Shown here: piece after piece, positions 1-10,816 of the stretch
Layout of the letters: each line of letters begins with the position of its first letter
How positions within the stretch are numbered: position 1 is the first letter of the stretch
Source of the DNA: Scleroderma bovista
Taxonomy: Eukaryota > Basidiomycota > Agaricomycetes > Boletales > Sclerodermataceae
Length of the DNA: 58,441 nt
Assembly (NCBI GenBank): GCA_037178675.1
Contig: JAYMGJ010000491.1
Location: 1-58,441 of the forward strand
Reading direction: 5' to 3'
Notes under the pieces: generated by a model
What the model was told of the DNA's origin: nothing
Databases searched by the model: none
Seen by the model: the letters and a program-made list of their open reading frames with translations, nothing else
Translations under genes and position numbers: made by a program

Positions 1-40
1 ATTCTAATTCCAAGGTACTTGAAGCATAGTATAGGGTAGC

Positions 41-941
41 TTAGTCTTCCTTCTTGGATCCAACCTTCTTCTCGGCCTCGGCAATGGATGCACTGTCCGT
101 CTGCGGGCCTGACGCAGCTATAACAACGTACATATGTTGGCGTCAGAGGTCGCAAAAGAAGGTCCGAAGAAAAACATACCTCCAAACATTGACTGACCCT
201 TCCATGGTCGTTTAAGATCACCATCTGCAGGTTTGCCAAGAATATGAATAGCCACAGGCTTCGCGTCATAGAGGTTCTTCAGACCCATGAGGGCTTGTAT
301 AAAGAGGGGCTGTGTGTACTTGAGATAGAGATGGAAAACGGTCATCATGGCAATGCCAAAGTACGCCCCGCGTAGCTGAAGGAAGAAAAAAAAGGTGTCA
401 GTAAGATAAAGCGCACGACGAATGGGCAAAAACGCACGAGCTTTGACGTCTCGGAAAGATCATAGTCACGGACGGTAGTGGTAACAAGTCCTCCAGACTC
501 AGATGACTATGCAACATGTAGTAAGCACGGGACATACGTCCACTCAAACGATTTCATACCATCGGATTGGGCGTGTCAACTGTAATAAGCAAATAAGTAG
601 GGTGACTTGCACAAAAGAAGCACACAACTACGTACCATATTTCAGAACAGTCTGGTCGTTCTTTTGCTTGATCTATTCCACAGCTTAGTATGACAGGGCA
701 TTGACGAAAAGATTGTGACATGCCTTGTACGATATGTAAAAGTACGTACCAAGGATGATGATCTGACTGGTGATATATCCCAGACGTACGTAGTTGAGCA
801 CGACTGGGTCGTCAAATGGAATCCTCCGGGCAACTAGTGAAAAAAACGCGTTGACATTGGTATTGAAACTTTGCATACGATTGAATACGCACCCTGCATG
901 GCGCCGAGGGAAAGGACAATGTTTTGTACGCCCGCGTTCAT
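41..941 (-). CDS. PHO88: PHO88/SND3-type ER membrane protein (inorganic phosphate transport protein PHO88)
   Basis: Seven exons give a 185-residue protein: 941-893, 833-724, 672-636, 579-560, 506-438, 375-180 and 117-41. All phases close and the stop is TAA. Family hallmarks are visible: an N-terminal hydrophobic start (MNAGVQNIVLSLGAMQ), a second membrane segment after IPFDDPVVLNYVRLGY, the signature IKQKNDQTVLKY, then VTTTVRDYDLSE and a third segment ending in LYLKYTQPLFIQ. The tail is Lys/Glu-rich (EKKVGSKKED). The yeast homologue is an ER membrane protein linked to phosphate uptake and to SRP-independent targeting (SND pathway), so an ER location is inferred. The intron at 723-673 starts with GC rather than GT (AAG/GCATGT...AATAG). 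This is the only reading that restores the conserved SYK-IKQKNDQT junction. Exon 4 is only 20 nt. Confidence 0.93.
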
Positions 942-1377
942 GGTGGATTGTTTTCGAGTTTGACCACGTACGCTACACAGGAAAGAAACTTGGACGTGAC
1001 GTGACAAAAATGTGACGAGCAAAATCTACTCTTATGTACTAAAGTCTAAAGGAGTTGCCACACTAGTTGGCCGATTTCTGAAAATCCCCTAACAACAAAA
1101 TTTCTTTCCAGCTACACTTCACGAAAAATACATTCTTAAGTGCTACGAAGTTGAATGACATTGATCTACACAGTATTCATTGAGATAGAAAAAAAGAAAA
1201 CAGCGTGACGGGGAGTAAAATCACGCCTGTGACATTCAGTGGTACAAGAGTATGAACTTACTCCAAGTTATGACTTCAAAATCATAAGATGTGACGAGGT
1301 GTTACATTTTGTGACATGTTGTGACGGCCAACAAGTGGGGCCAACTCCTTGGAAAGCAATGACGTCTTCCAGAGGTT
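942..1377. promoter_or_regulatory. divergent promoter region between PHO88 and the SLM1-like gene
   Basis: About 430 bases separate two divergently transcribed housekeeping genes, so both promoters must lie here. The left part is AT-rich with A-tracts near 1190. Several TGTGACG/GTGACAT-like words occur between 1205 and 1325 and could be a recurrent regulatory motif, but I cannot assign a factor. No reading frame here looks coding. Confidence 0.4.
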
Positions 1378-3469
1378 GTGGGTCTTGGAATCACCACCAT
1401 GTTCAACCACGAAGTTGCGTCTGTATCCCGTGCAACATCCGTATCACGCGTCTCCAAAACACCCTCGACGCGCTCGAGAGCACAGTCGCTCATAAAGAAG
1501 AACGTCGCTCCACAAGACCTCCGCCCATCCGACGTCCTCATCGAACGATTCGTCGCATGGAAAGCCATCGTAAAACAACTCATTGCGTACTTCGAAGGCA
1601 TCGCAGACATAGAGTCGAATATTGCACGCGAATATACTAAACTTGGGGCCGTTATACAGGTGCCTTTTCGTAGCGCCACACAGTTTCTGGGAGAGGGTGG
1701 TCTTCAGGTAGGTTACTACTTGTTGAGTTTTCATTTCATTCGGGCTGATCGATTGTTTGCGTACTAGGACGTGTATTATAATGTTCGGGACAAGGCACGC
1801 AATATTGCAGACCAGCATGCGAACCTTGCACGGACCGTAGATAGCTCCATCGTACAGCACCTCCACAAACTGCACACCGAAATCAAAGCTCATATCAAGG
1901 TACCATCCCGCTTGTCGTTTGTGTTCATCCTTTCCAAAGTTAACAATTGATTGGCAACCATAGAATATTCAGAACGATACAGGTAAACTCGCAACGAGCG
2001 TGGCCAAAGAGCGTGCACTATCAGCACGCATGATTGGCGAACTTTCGACTAGTATCAATGTCTTCAAGAACATGCCTATGAGTGTCACACCTAAGTCGGA
2101 CCCGTACGTCTCCAATTCTCATCACGTCCTTTACTCACGCGCGTATCCCTTGCCCAGATACGTCGTCAGCATGACAGTCTCGCATCAACTGCAAAAACAA
2201 GTCCACGAAGAGAATGCCCTCCAGAAATCCATCATCATAATGCAGCAGAACTCGGCCCACTTTGAAGAAGGCATCGTACGTGCCATCCAGTCAGCCTGGG
2301 CAACCTTCGCAGAATGGCGCGAACGCTCCGCAGGCGCCATTGCCGACGCATGGAACGGGCTCGATATCAACATGTCAGCACTTGCACCTGATCGCGAGTG
2401 GATCTCATTCGCAGCGCGCGAGGACCACCTCCTCGATCCCGAAACACCCCTGCGCAATCCCACAACCATTGTATATCCCGGGCGCAACGACTCCGCAGCA
2501 TCACCCGTCCATTCTGGCTACATCGAACGCAGGAAACGGTTCACGAGGACATACCACGAAGCATTTTATGTCCTAACGCCCGCTGGATTCCTACATGAAT
2601 ACCCAACCTCGGATCCAACACACATCGGCACGCATGCACCAGCGTTTTCGCTCTTCTTACCTGCATGTACACTGGGTCCACCTTCGTCATCTTCTGCGCG
2701 GTCACACAAGTTCCATATCGAGGGAACAAAGGACGGGATGGGGCTTGTCGGTGGCGGAACGATTCGTCGGTCCGTAATGGGGATTAAAAGCAGTTCACAT
2801 GCGTGGGCATTTCGCGCGCGCAGCCGTGAGGATATGATGGAGTGGTGGAATGATATTCGGATGCTGTGTGCGAGATATCTCGTTGCATCGGAGCAGATTG
2901 AACGGGGTGGTCCTGTCCAAGCCGCTGTGCGCTCTGCGGGGTACCTTAGTGAAGAAGAGGAGGAAGAGGATGGGTCTAGTGTGGAGGAACTCGAGGCGGG
3001 GGCAGATGCAGAAGACGAGGACGAAGATGGGGACGATCTCTACCTGGACGCCGATACAGAGATGAACGAGGAACCACCATCCTACTCAAATAACGGGCGC
3101 ACGGTGAGTTACCTTGTTCGCACGAGTCATCATAATACTGATCGCTTGTCACGCACATCTCGTCAGCTAGAACAGAAAAACGGCTCGAGCAGTCGTCTCT
3201 CGAAGCAGCCTTCGCAACGGCAAGTAGAGAAAGCACCACTGGGGCGCACGCCACACACCCATGTAAATAACGTGAATAACGCCACCAAGACTGCCAATGC
3301 AAATCATCATGTCCGCACCCACTCCGCCACTGTCACTACGGACACTTCAGCAGACGCACAGAGAATCAGTACAAGTGAACAGCACGGTTCCTCTTCTCAC
3401 GGGGCGCAAGACATAGAGAGTGTTCCTGGGCCTGCACCTGTGGAGAGTAGGTTCACAGAGGACTTATGA
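1378..3469 (+). CDS. SLM1-like BAR and PH domain protein (TORC2/eisosome-type phosphoinositide effector)
   Basis: Exon 1 is 1378-1707, exon 2 is 1768-1899, and the rest begins at 1964. The N-terminal ~300 residues form the helical BAR-like region (FVAWKAIVKQLIAYFEGIADIE, then HANLARTVDSSIVQHLHKLH). The DP-YVVS...QLQKQVHEEN segment fits fungal SLM1/ASK10 relatives. A PH domain follows, running from SGYIERRKRFTRTYHEAFYV to the usual C-terminal helix with Trp (MMEWWNDIRMLCARYL). The tail is acidic and Ser-rich. In yeast, Slm proteins bind PI(4,5)P2 at the plasma membrane and relay TORC2/calcineurin signals; that role is inferred here. Two further introns are likely although the frame stays open through them: 2104-2157 (54 nt) and 3104-3166 (63 nt). 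Both have GT-AG ends and lengths divisible by three. Confidence 0.85.
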
Positions 3470-4237
3470 TTGCTGTAAATGTGCTCTTGCTCGCCTATTT
3501 CTGTATGCACCTCACTTGCTGCTTGTGCTATGTTAGTTATGTGATTTAATCCTTTGTCGTTTGTTGATACCCTGTGTATCCTGCATTATATATCGTGTTC
3601 TGCCTCCACTGGGTTCGAAGTTTGGATGCTAGAAGAGAGTTACGGAAAGGAAGTCAACCGTCGACAGACGGAACGGAGCCAAGAAAATAAGAGCTTGTAG
3701 CATTGCATAGCATGAAACAGCCTGAACAATACAAACTTAGTTGAAAACATCAATTGAACCAAATTGATTGGAATTGTGTGATTGAACATTTGAACGACAT
3801 GGGATATTATGCGTACGTAGGGACACCATTATTGTCAGATAGGCAGCCCAGTGGCACATACGATGACATATATAGCTACACAGTCATCCGCAATGTGGTC
3901 CGCATGGACCCTATTTGGAAGTTGACCACGGTTGAAATTGAAACTCCAGCTGTTTGAATAGGTTTGAATATAGACTCTATCGCCAACTCATCCATCAACA
4001 ACTGGAACGAAATGACCACCACATACCGAAACACAACTTCAGCGGAGGTGTGTGTCTCATTGACTATCTCCCATGTTCAGCGGTGACCTATTAGAATAAA
4101 GTGTACTAAAGTTCGCCGGAATGAAAGGATCCCTACGAACCAACTCCCAGTCCCAGGACCGCCATTCAAGGTGCGTGTACCCTTTCTGCGTGCCAACATA
4201 TATCTCATGGCTTAATGATGTCCGCTAGGTACCAACC
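3470..4237. other. intergenic region containing repeat copy 1
   Basis: This is the 3' region of the SLM1-like gene followed by a repeat copy (3625-3912, listed separately) and about 300 bases with no convincing coding frame. An intron-like GTGCGT...CTAG stretch ends just before the next ATG and could belong to a 5' untranslated leader. Confidence 0.4.
3625..3912 (+). repeat. direct repeat, copy 1 (CpG-retaining)
   Basis: About 290 bases here are repeated in the same orientation at 5325-5595. Long stretches are identical, for example AATAAGAGCTTGTAGCATTG and GACACCATT...GGCAGCCCAG. Many differences are CG in this copy and TG or CA in the other. I see no terminal inverted repeats or coding capacity, so the family is unknown; a MITE or solo-LTR fragment is possible. 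Confidence 0.8.
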
Positions 4238-4944
4238 ATGCCTCCAGCGATGCCACCTACTACAGGAGATCAAAACATTGGTGGCCGGCAATACATCTGT
4301 CCTATGGATCAGTATTTTATGGCACTCGATCCCAATCATCAGCCTCGCTCGGAAGAAGTGCTTCTTCGAACCGCCCGCGCGAGAGCACCCAGAAGCGACG
4401 TTGAGACAGCTTGGAAGCTCTACACTGCGGCGGCTAATAGAGTCGTTGAGCAGCTCAAGTCGAAACCGGCCGTAGCTGTGCGTGGTACAATTCCTAATGA
4501 TAAGGTTTCAACTCAACAGAGCTCTTACTACAGGAAAAACCCAAAGTTGGTGATCCGTCTGTCAAGTACTACGATATTCCGGACAGCAAGTATGTCATAC
4601 GCTTATGGGACGGCGGCATGCAGCAGTATGGCCTCTACTGCTTTGACCTCTACGATTGGTCCGAAGGTACCGCTGTCAATCTTCCCCACGACTACAAAAT
4701 TTGTAATGCTCCCCCGGCTGAAACTTTTATGATTGGTGACATGGGTGCAGAGGTGAGGAGTTGGGAGGTGGCCTGGGGCATCAGTGCAGAGAAAATACGG
4801 CCTGGACAAGAGCGTTTCGCAGTCCCTGAGGGCGCACATCTTGCTCTTGTTCGTCCCGGGAAGCCTTTGTTTTTCTTTGTGCTCCCGACACGTCCGCGTC
4901 TATTCGGTGGTGTTCGTGCCACATATGCTCAACCCAGGAACTGA
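4238..4944 (+). pseudogene. orphan protein gene, apparently frameshifted (about 235 residues)
   Basis: Two frames together read as one protein. Frame 2 runs from ATG 4238 (MPPAMPPTTGDQNIGGRQ...) to about 4504. Frame 1 then continues with EKPKVGDPSVKYYDIPD and FDLYDWSEGTAVNLPHDY to the stop at 4944. The switch falls at 4505-4533. A GT...AG removal of 29 nt there would restore the frame, but that is shorter than any intron I would normally accept, so a one-base indel is more likely. I do not recognise the family. The protein is soluble, without signal peptide or membrane segment. It lies between the two copies of a direct repeat, which suggests an accessory or recently moved gene. Confidence 0.5.
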
Positions 4945-5324
4945 GACTGAGGCGGCGATAGTCTGATCCACCCAAGAAAAGAGTAGCCGAAGATAGGGAC
5001 ACTGGGCAATGTGCAGTTGGACTCTCCTTATCCTTGGATGAAGGTGATCTGCTATGACTCTTGGGCATTCTGGTGGATGACTGGTTCATTGCTTGCTATA
5101 TCTCCCCTTCTCTCCAGGTCTGAGGGTTCAACCACAATGCCATTATGTCTGAACATGGAAGATATCTGCCAATGATTGCAGAATGCAGGAGAATCACCAC
5201 AAACCTTGACTTCTAGTGTCATTGAAGGGCATCTGTCTGTGTCTGGTTGTCAGTACTAATCACAAGGGAAAAGACACTCAACACTCACATGTGTGAATGT
5301 CATGGTTGCAGCACAAGACTTCAG

Positions 5325-5595
5325 ATACTAGAAGATAGTTAGGGAAAGAAAGTCAACCATTGACAGACAGAATGGAGCCAAGGAAATAAGAGCTTGTAGC
5401 ATTGCATAGCATGAAACAGCTTGAATGACACAGTTGAAAACATCAATTGAATTTGATTGATTGGAATTGTGATTGAACATTTGAATGACATGAGATATTA
5501 TGTGTACATAGGGACACCATTGTCACATAGGCAGCCCAGATTGCACATACGGTGACATAGCTACACACATCTGCAATGTGGTCCGCAAGGATCCC
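5325..5595 (+). repeat. direct repeat, copy 2 (CpG-depleted)
   Basis: This is the second copy of the 3625-3912 repeat. CG dinucleotides of copy 1 appear as TG or CA here: GTCGACAGACGG versus ATTGACAGACAG, GCGTACGTAG versus GTGTACATAG, ATCCGC versus ATCTGC. The flanking 5100-5320 stretch is also nearly CG-free. This fits decay of methylated cytosines (inference). Confidence 0.8.
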
Positions 5596-8031
5596 ACTGC
5601 AGGTGTGCGGAGATTCTGCTCTATCCGCCTTTGACTTGCATGCAACAGACCGCAGCTGCAGTCCCTTGAGCTCTTTGTTCTCTTGAGTTCATCGCGTGCT
5701 TCCGGGAGGATACCAGGCTGTTCGGTGGCAAGCGGTTGTTCGAGGGATTACTACGGAGTGGAACCCAAATCACCGCGAGATATTTTCTAGGTGGTCAAGG
5801 GCCCACCGAAATGGCTAATTACGCTCCAGGGTGTGCCTCCAACACCATCCGAACAGAAAACAGATAGCTGCAATGGGAATTTTCCGATGGCACGAAGCAT
5901 ACCTGGTCGGAGCGGATGAAAGCATTGCCAGAATCAAACATGCTAAGTGTACTAAAGGAAAGAAAAGGGAAAAGGAAGTGCGTCAGGCAATGGTAACGTT
6001 GAACATTTGGTGCAAGCGCAGTCTTTCATTTCGTCTCCTGGGAGCCGGGTCGTCGAGCGTCTGCTGAAGCAGACGCTAGTAGAAAGTATGATTCCTACGT
6101 TCAGGCCAATGCGAGCACGCAGGAGTATGTGCGACTGCCTTTCCCATTTGTCACCAGTCAGTAGCTGCAGGGACACAAGAAACGAGATCTACGGCACAAG
6201 AATGGCGCGCTTTTCTGGTCCAGGCGTCTCGTTCTCTTTTTCCGACTCGTGTTTAGGTCCCTGAGGTTTGCTCAGGCTTCTACTAACCTTCTTTGGTGGG
6301 ATTTTTTGGCGTGGATTTGTCGGAACATGACACTGAGACACTGATTTCGACTTAAAACGAGGTATAGATAGAAAAAACACGGGATGGAATTAAATGATCA
6401 AGAGAATGAACGTATGTGTGGGAAGGCTCCCTATCCACTGCTTCGAGTGTGAAGTGGTATCCTAGTGAACTTAGAGTGGAGGGTGGGAGGTTGCTTAAAG
6501 TTGCGGTGTTTGAATTCTTTTGTGTACAGCCACTCGGAATTTCCCTGCTACCTCTACCTGTGATGATTTCTCTGGATATCACACCTTCAAACGGAAGTTA
6601 GCCAGGCTATGATGCTGTTAGGACTCCTACTTGAGTCGACGGTGAGTGCGGGATTGTTTTGACAACATGCTGAAAAGGGAACAGGATCTCCTTTCGGGAT
6701 ATCAACACAGTTGCGTTAGAGACGACTTCGTTTCGTCTGTACATCACTTCGCTGCCGTCATGTCAGCAGACGCAGAACAAGATGAACCTTGAATTAACTG
6801 AGTGTGGTTGTGAGTACTCATCGACAATTCGAGTTTCATATTCAAACCGCCGTACTTGATGCCATTGCTGTATAGTCCTCTCTAAATGAGGGGCCTCTAA
6901 ACACTTCGAACTTCATATTTTTTTAGGGTTCGCAATGGCAGCCTTGCGAATTGAGTTCTTGGTAAATGTGTGGGCCGCCCTACCAGCCTTGACGCCGAGT
7001 AAAACTCCCAAGAATTCTTTCTGTTCCCGGACTTGGACGGCCCTACGGTGTTCCCTTTTAGAGGGGCCTCCCTTAGGCCCAACGAATTAAGAGATTACGG
7101 AGTCTTCTAGATGGCTTTCTCGAAATTATGTGGGGCTATATAACCTGCAGAACTCAGCCATTCGAGAAAGCATTGTCCTCGAGACGCTCAGAGTAGCCTT
7201 GGCATGTACGCAGCCTACATGCCAGGGTCACTCTGCCCATAGTCTCTTGAATGAATGTGGCAGAAGCGACTTGATGCAGCTCAAAAATCGTAAGAAGGGT
7301 GTGTGGCGCCGACGTGAGGCTCCGACGACCGAATCGCACTGTCCACTAGAAGATCACCTGGGCGCCGGACTTTGGTCAGAGGTTGGTCTTTCGCTGATTG
7401 TGGTGTAGGTATGGAGTGCATCGTCTCAATTATATCGGAACATGCAGGGATCTAGCGCTTCTTCACCTGTCTCCGTGGGCATCTTGCTCCACTTCGTGGT
7501 GAGCAAGGATATCTCCATAATCATTGTCATGTAAATTTATGTACAGTTGGTTACCTTTCCTGCTTCTAGGGACAAATGCACGTTCAAATATGGTGGCTGG
7601 CTGCTTGGATTGGATGATAATGGACCCCTAACACGGGATAAACGGTTGGGACTGGATCGGGAAAGACGTGTGACGAAGAACGGATGTCAAGTCCGCTCGT
7701 ATGCCAAGGGGTCGTGCATTGTTTACAAGGCTAGGCCCCGCTTTCTGGGACACCTCCACGACGGTACTTGTTCTCATTCGCCCTGGTGTTCTGTATTAAT
7801 ATCCTCAATTTTTTTTCGGGTTAAGATCAGGGGAAGGTCCCTGCCCCACATACCTTTCTTGGAATCCTTGCGGACTGTGACAATGGCAAAACATCTGCGC
7901 CGAACCTCTCGGCTGGAGAGCGCTCGTAACAGACGCCTACGGACTCGGACGATGTGAATACAGTATAAATAATGATGCTGAACTATTGATGAAGCGTATA
8001 TCTTACCCTCATATAACCCACCTCAAGTTCA
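5596..8031. other. gene-poor region
   Basis: About 2.4 kb without a gene I can support. Open frames such as 7547-7957 have no recognisable motif, no splice logic and biased composition. Short GGGGCCTC-type words near 6887 and 7061 are in inverted/direct relation but too short to define an element. The last ~100 bases serve as the promoter of the dehydrogenase gene. Confidence 0.4.
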
Positions 8032-9212
8032 ATGGCATCCGAAGTGCATCAGTGAGTACAACATGGAGCATAACTTGAGCAGACGTGTGAATCTCATGAC
8101 CACTCTAGAAGGATGAAGGCGCAATCCGCGTCACCCCTTGGTCCCCTTGGCATCGAAGCTGCCATGGAGGCAAAGGCCAACCCCTCCATCGAAATCCGGC
8201 CCAAGATCTTCGATGAGTTTGCTCTAACGGATCGTGTCGCACTAGTCTCGGGAGGGAACCGAGGCCTTGGGCTCGAAATGGCCATCGCAATGTGCGAAGC
8301 GGGGGCAAGGGCTGTCTATTGCTTTGATCTACATGCAGAGCCTTCAGAAGAGTTCATTGCATCACGCGAGTATGTCGGCAAGCTCGGAAATGACTCTAGA
8401 TTGGAGTACTTCACGGCAGACGTGCGTGATCAGCACTTGCTCCACAGCAAAGCGGAAGAAATTGGAGACAGGGAACAAAGGATGGATATTTGCATTGCCG
8501 CCGCTGGCATTGTCAAGGGCGAGCCGGATTACTTGGAGTGTTCTGCCGAACAATTCAGAGAGGTGCACAGGGAGAATACAAGCACCGCTACTGTATGATG
8601 ACCACATCACTGTTTAGGTCTTGGACGTGAATACGTGCGGTGTTTTCTTCACGGCACAGGCTGCTGGCCGCCAGATGGCGCGTTTTGGACGTGGAGGCAG
8701 TATCATACTTATTGCTTCCATACTAGGAAGCGTTGCCAGCAAGGTGGGAGTGGTCTTGATGCTGTGTATGTGGATACTGATCTTGCAGTGCACTACAGGA
8801 CCCTGCAGTTATTTCATACAACACGTCGAAGTCCGCAGTGTTGCAGATGGCTCGTAGCATGGCATGCGAACTGGGGGTGAAAAAAATCAGAGTTAACACG
8901 ATATCACCTGGATATATCTACACGAAGTATGTCAGGTTTTTGCTAGCAAAGTGGTATATCTGACATGGGAATGCATCCATTTTAGGATGACCGCAGCGTT
9001 TCTGGACAAGGAACTATTGAACTTGATTTCAAGCATGAATCCGCTTGGTCGGATGGGAAGATCAGACGAGCTCCGTGGGATTGCAACGTGGCTTGCATCC
9101 GATGCGTCCAGTTTCTGTACTGGAAGCGAGTGAGTGCTATATTCTGGTAGACAGCGGGACACTAACGTTAGTCCGAAGCATTGAAGTGAGCGGTGGCCAC
9201 CTCTCGTGGTAG
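8032..9212 (+). CDS. short-chain dehydrogenase/reductase (classical SDR)
   Basis: Six exons give 301 residues: 8032-8051, 8109-8562, 8618-8743, 8799-8926, 8986-9129 and 9179-9212. All phases close. The NAD(P)-binding TGxxxGxG motif appears as SGGNRGLG, followed by a conserved acidic residue (CFDLHAE). The catalytic triad is Ser (SIILIASI), Tyr and Lys (YNTSKSA). The PG motif is SPGYIYTK, and the end is the usual TGSDIEVSGGH. The spacing suits NAD(P)-dependent polyol or sorbose-type reductases, but the substrate cannot be read from the sequence. The start at 8032 uses a 20-nt first exon that joins in frame; ATG 8113 is the fallback. The last acceptor is the AAG at 9176-9178, chosen because it yields the canonical C-terminus. 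Confidence 0.9.
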
Positions 9213-9687
9213 ATGGAAACAGGATGGCGGCAAGACTTCCTTAATTCGTCAAACCAAATTGTAGTTGATACGTCCAAGAAATAGTCAACGGATTGACCAT
9301 GATGATGTCGCTTTATTGAAACATATCCGTTTGTTGTATCCTTGAAAGTAATGAATCGCTCTCAGATATCTACTACTACATTATCATGATAAAGCCGGCG
9401 GCAGGTGGTTCCTCCTGCACGGGACCATCTTTGTCATCTTCGAGTGGCTGCGCATCGTCGTGGTCTTCGCCTCAGTGCGATCACTTCGTCGGCTGCAAGA
9501 TATGCTGAGCTGTGAGGGCTGTGAGCGGCGTCGATGGTCAAGTTCATGCTACGTTCTTTCCGTCTCTTCTCATGCCATCCGTGCTCTCAACGCATCGAGT
9601 CCATCTTCGCCTCTGTGCAGTCTGCAGTCTGGCATGTGATGTCATCCACAGCAGTTGTGACGTAGGCGCTGACGATCATCATCGTTC
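9213..9687. other. intergenic; probable left part of the decayed Helitron
   Basis: No coding region is supported. The block lies between the SDR terminator and the OB-fold-like gene. The Helitron 5' terminus, expected to start with TC, should lie in or near this stretch, but the signal is too short to pick out by eye. Confidence 0.3.
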
Positions 9688-10455
9688 GTGAAAACTTTTC
9701 TCTTTGCATCTCTTCTGATGGCGTCTGCATGCAACTTCGTTGGCATCCTCGGTCTTGATGATGGCATTCAATTTATGCCAGCAGACAAGAGACACTACTG
9801 GAAGCATGATGCATACATTCCTATGCCAAGCGGCGATTTTCCTGCGGAGATGTTCATTTATGGCGGGCCTGAGAGCACGGCCTTTGATAAGGGCATCTAC
9901 TTCGTCGCTGCTCGTGCACTGCTTGCACCGAGTGCAAACGTGCATGAGGATGACGCTTCGTTGCAGCTGTATGCTAACTGCGTGAGTAGCTTGCCATTTG
10001 AACTTTTTGGTTTTCTAACATCGCGATTGGCAATTAGGAACCGCAGCGACTACCTACAGGCAGTCGAGCTTACCACTGATGTAGAGCGCCATCTTGGCTT
10101 CGATCTCGACATCGTCCAATGGGCAGCTGTAGCACAGCAAACCATTCGTATTACATGCTACTATCTGACGTCTCATCGTCGCCTGTCAAAGACTCCAATG
10201 CCAGCTGTAGGCAAACATGTCACTGTCCAAGGAGTTCTTCAGCGCATCGATGGGGATCGTTGTGCGATTGCTATTCAAGATATTACATTCGGACCTGCAG
10301 AGCTCACCGGTCCTACTACGGAGTCGCCTCCGTCGTCCAAGTTGAAACAGTTTGATTGGTATGCTAAGGGAAAAGGAAAACGAGCGCGGTATGAAGGTGA
10401 TGGTGATGACAGTGCACCAGTTCCATCGACGTCATCATCGCAAACAGCTGAATAA
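9688..10455 (+). CDS. OB-fold-like protein of the Helitron block (possible single-strand DNA-binding partner)
   Basis: This is a 255-residue open frame starting at 9688; ATG 9718 (MASACNFVGILGLDDGIQF) is an alternative start. The middle-to-C-terminal part has the alternating hydrophobic pattern VGKHVTVQGVLQRIDGDRCAI, which resembles OB-fold beta strands. It ends in a basic patch (YAKGKGKRARYEG) and an acidic/Ser tail. A GTGAGT...TTAG stretch at 9979-10037 could be an intron, but the frame does not resolve cleanly either way. Plant and some other Helitrons carry RPA-like genes, and this gene abuts a RepHel remnant, so a single-strand DNA-binding role is proposed (inference). The Plavaka insertion begins two bases after its stop codon. 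Confidence 0.5.
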   Translation: MKTFLFASLLMASACNFVGILGLDDGIQFMPADKRHYWKHDAYIPMPSGDFPAEMFIYGGPESTAFDKGIYFVAARALLAPSANVHEDDASLQLYANCVSSLPFELFGFLTSRLAIRNRSDYLQAVELTTDVERHLGFDLDIVQWAAVAQQTIRITCYYLTSHRRLSKTPMPAVGKHVTVQGVLQRIDGDRCAIAIQDITFGPAELTGPTTESPPSSKLKQFDWYAKGKGKRARYEGDGDDSAPVPSTSSSQTAE

Positions 10456-10456
10456 T

Positions 10457-10484
10457 CACTGCGGAAACCAGTTTTTAGTCTGGG
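10457..10484 (+). repeat. left terminal inverted repeat of the Plavaka element
   Basis: Begins CACTG, matching the CACT(A/G) ends of the superfamily. It pairs with 19063-19090 with three mismatches over the first 27 bases. Confidence 0.92.
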
Positions 10485-10816
10485 CACAATCGGATGCTCG
10501 AGACCTATATAATCTAACCTCGGATTTTTTTTGTAAGAAATAGTCAATAACCCAAGCAAAATCAGACCTGTCGATTTGCGACTGTTGCCTCCAAATATTC
10601 CCATCATAAACAATGTTGGATTATGCACAACAATAGTAAATGGACCCAAAGCAGGTCTACACAATACGTCTAGCTCGACCCCAACTATGCTCGACTTTAT
10701 CCTCTGTAATCCGACCATATTATACATCTGAAATACTCTCTTTCTATCTTCCGACCCTCAGAATACGCCATGGTGTATCACTCTCTCTTTAAGTCCACAA
10801 GTCCGCCATCTCCATC

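Noticed and set aside
3625..5595. Interpretation of the direct repeats as LTRs of a retrotransposon
   Set aside because: No TG...CA ends, primer-binding site, polypurine tract or reverse transcriptase between them, and the internal gene is unrelated to retroelements.
7547..7957. 136-codon plus-strand frame
   Set aside because: Arg-rich, low-complexity translation without any motif, in a gene-poor repeat-bearing region.
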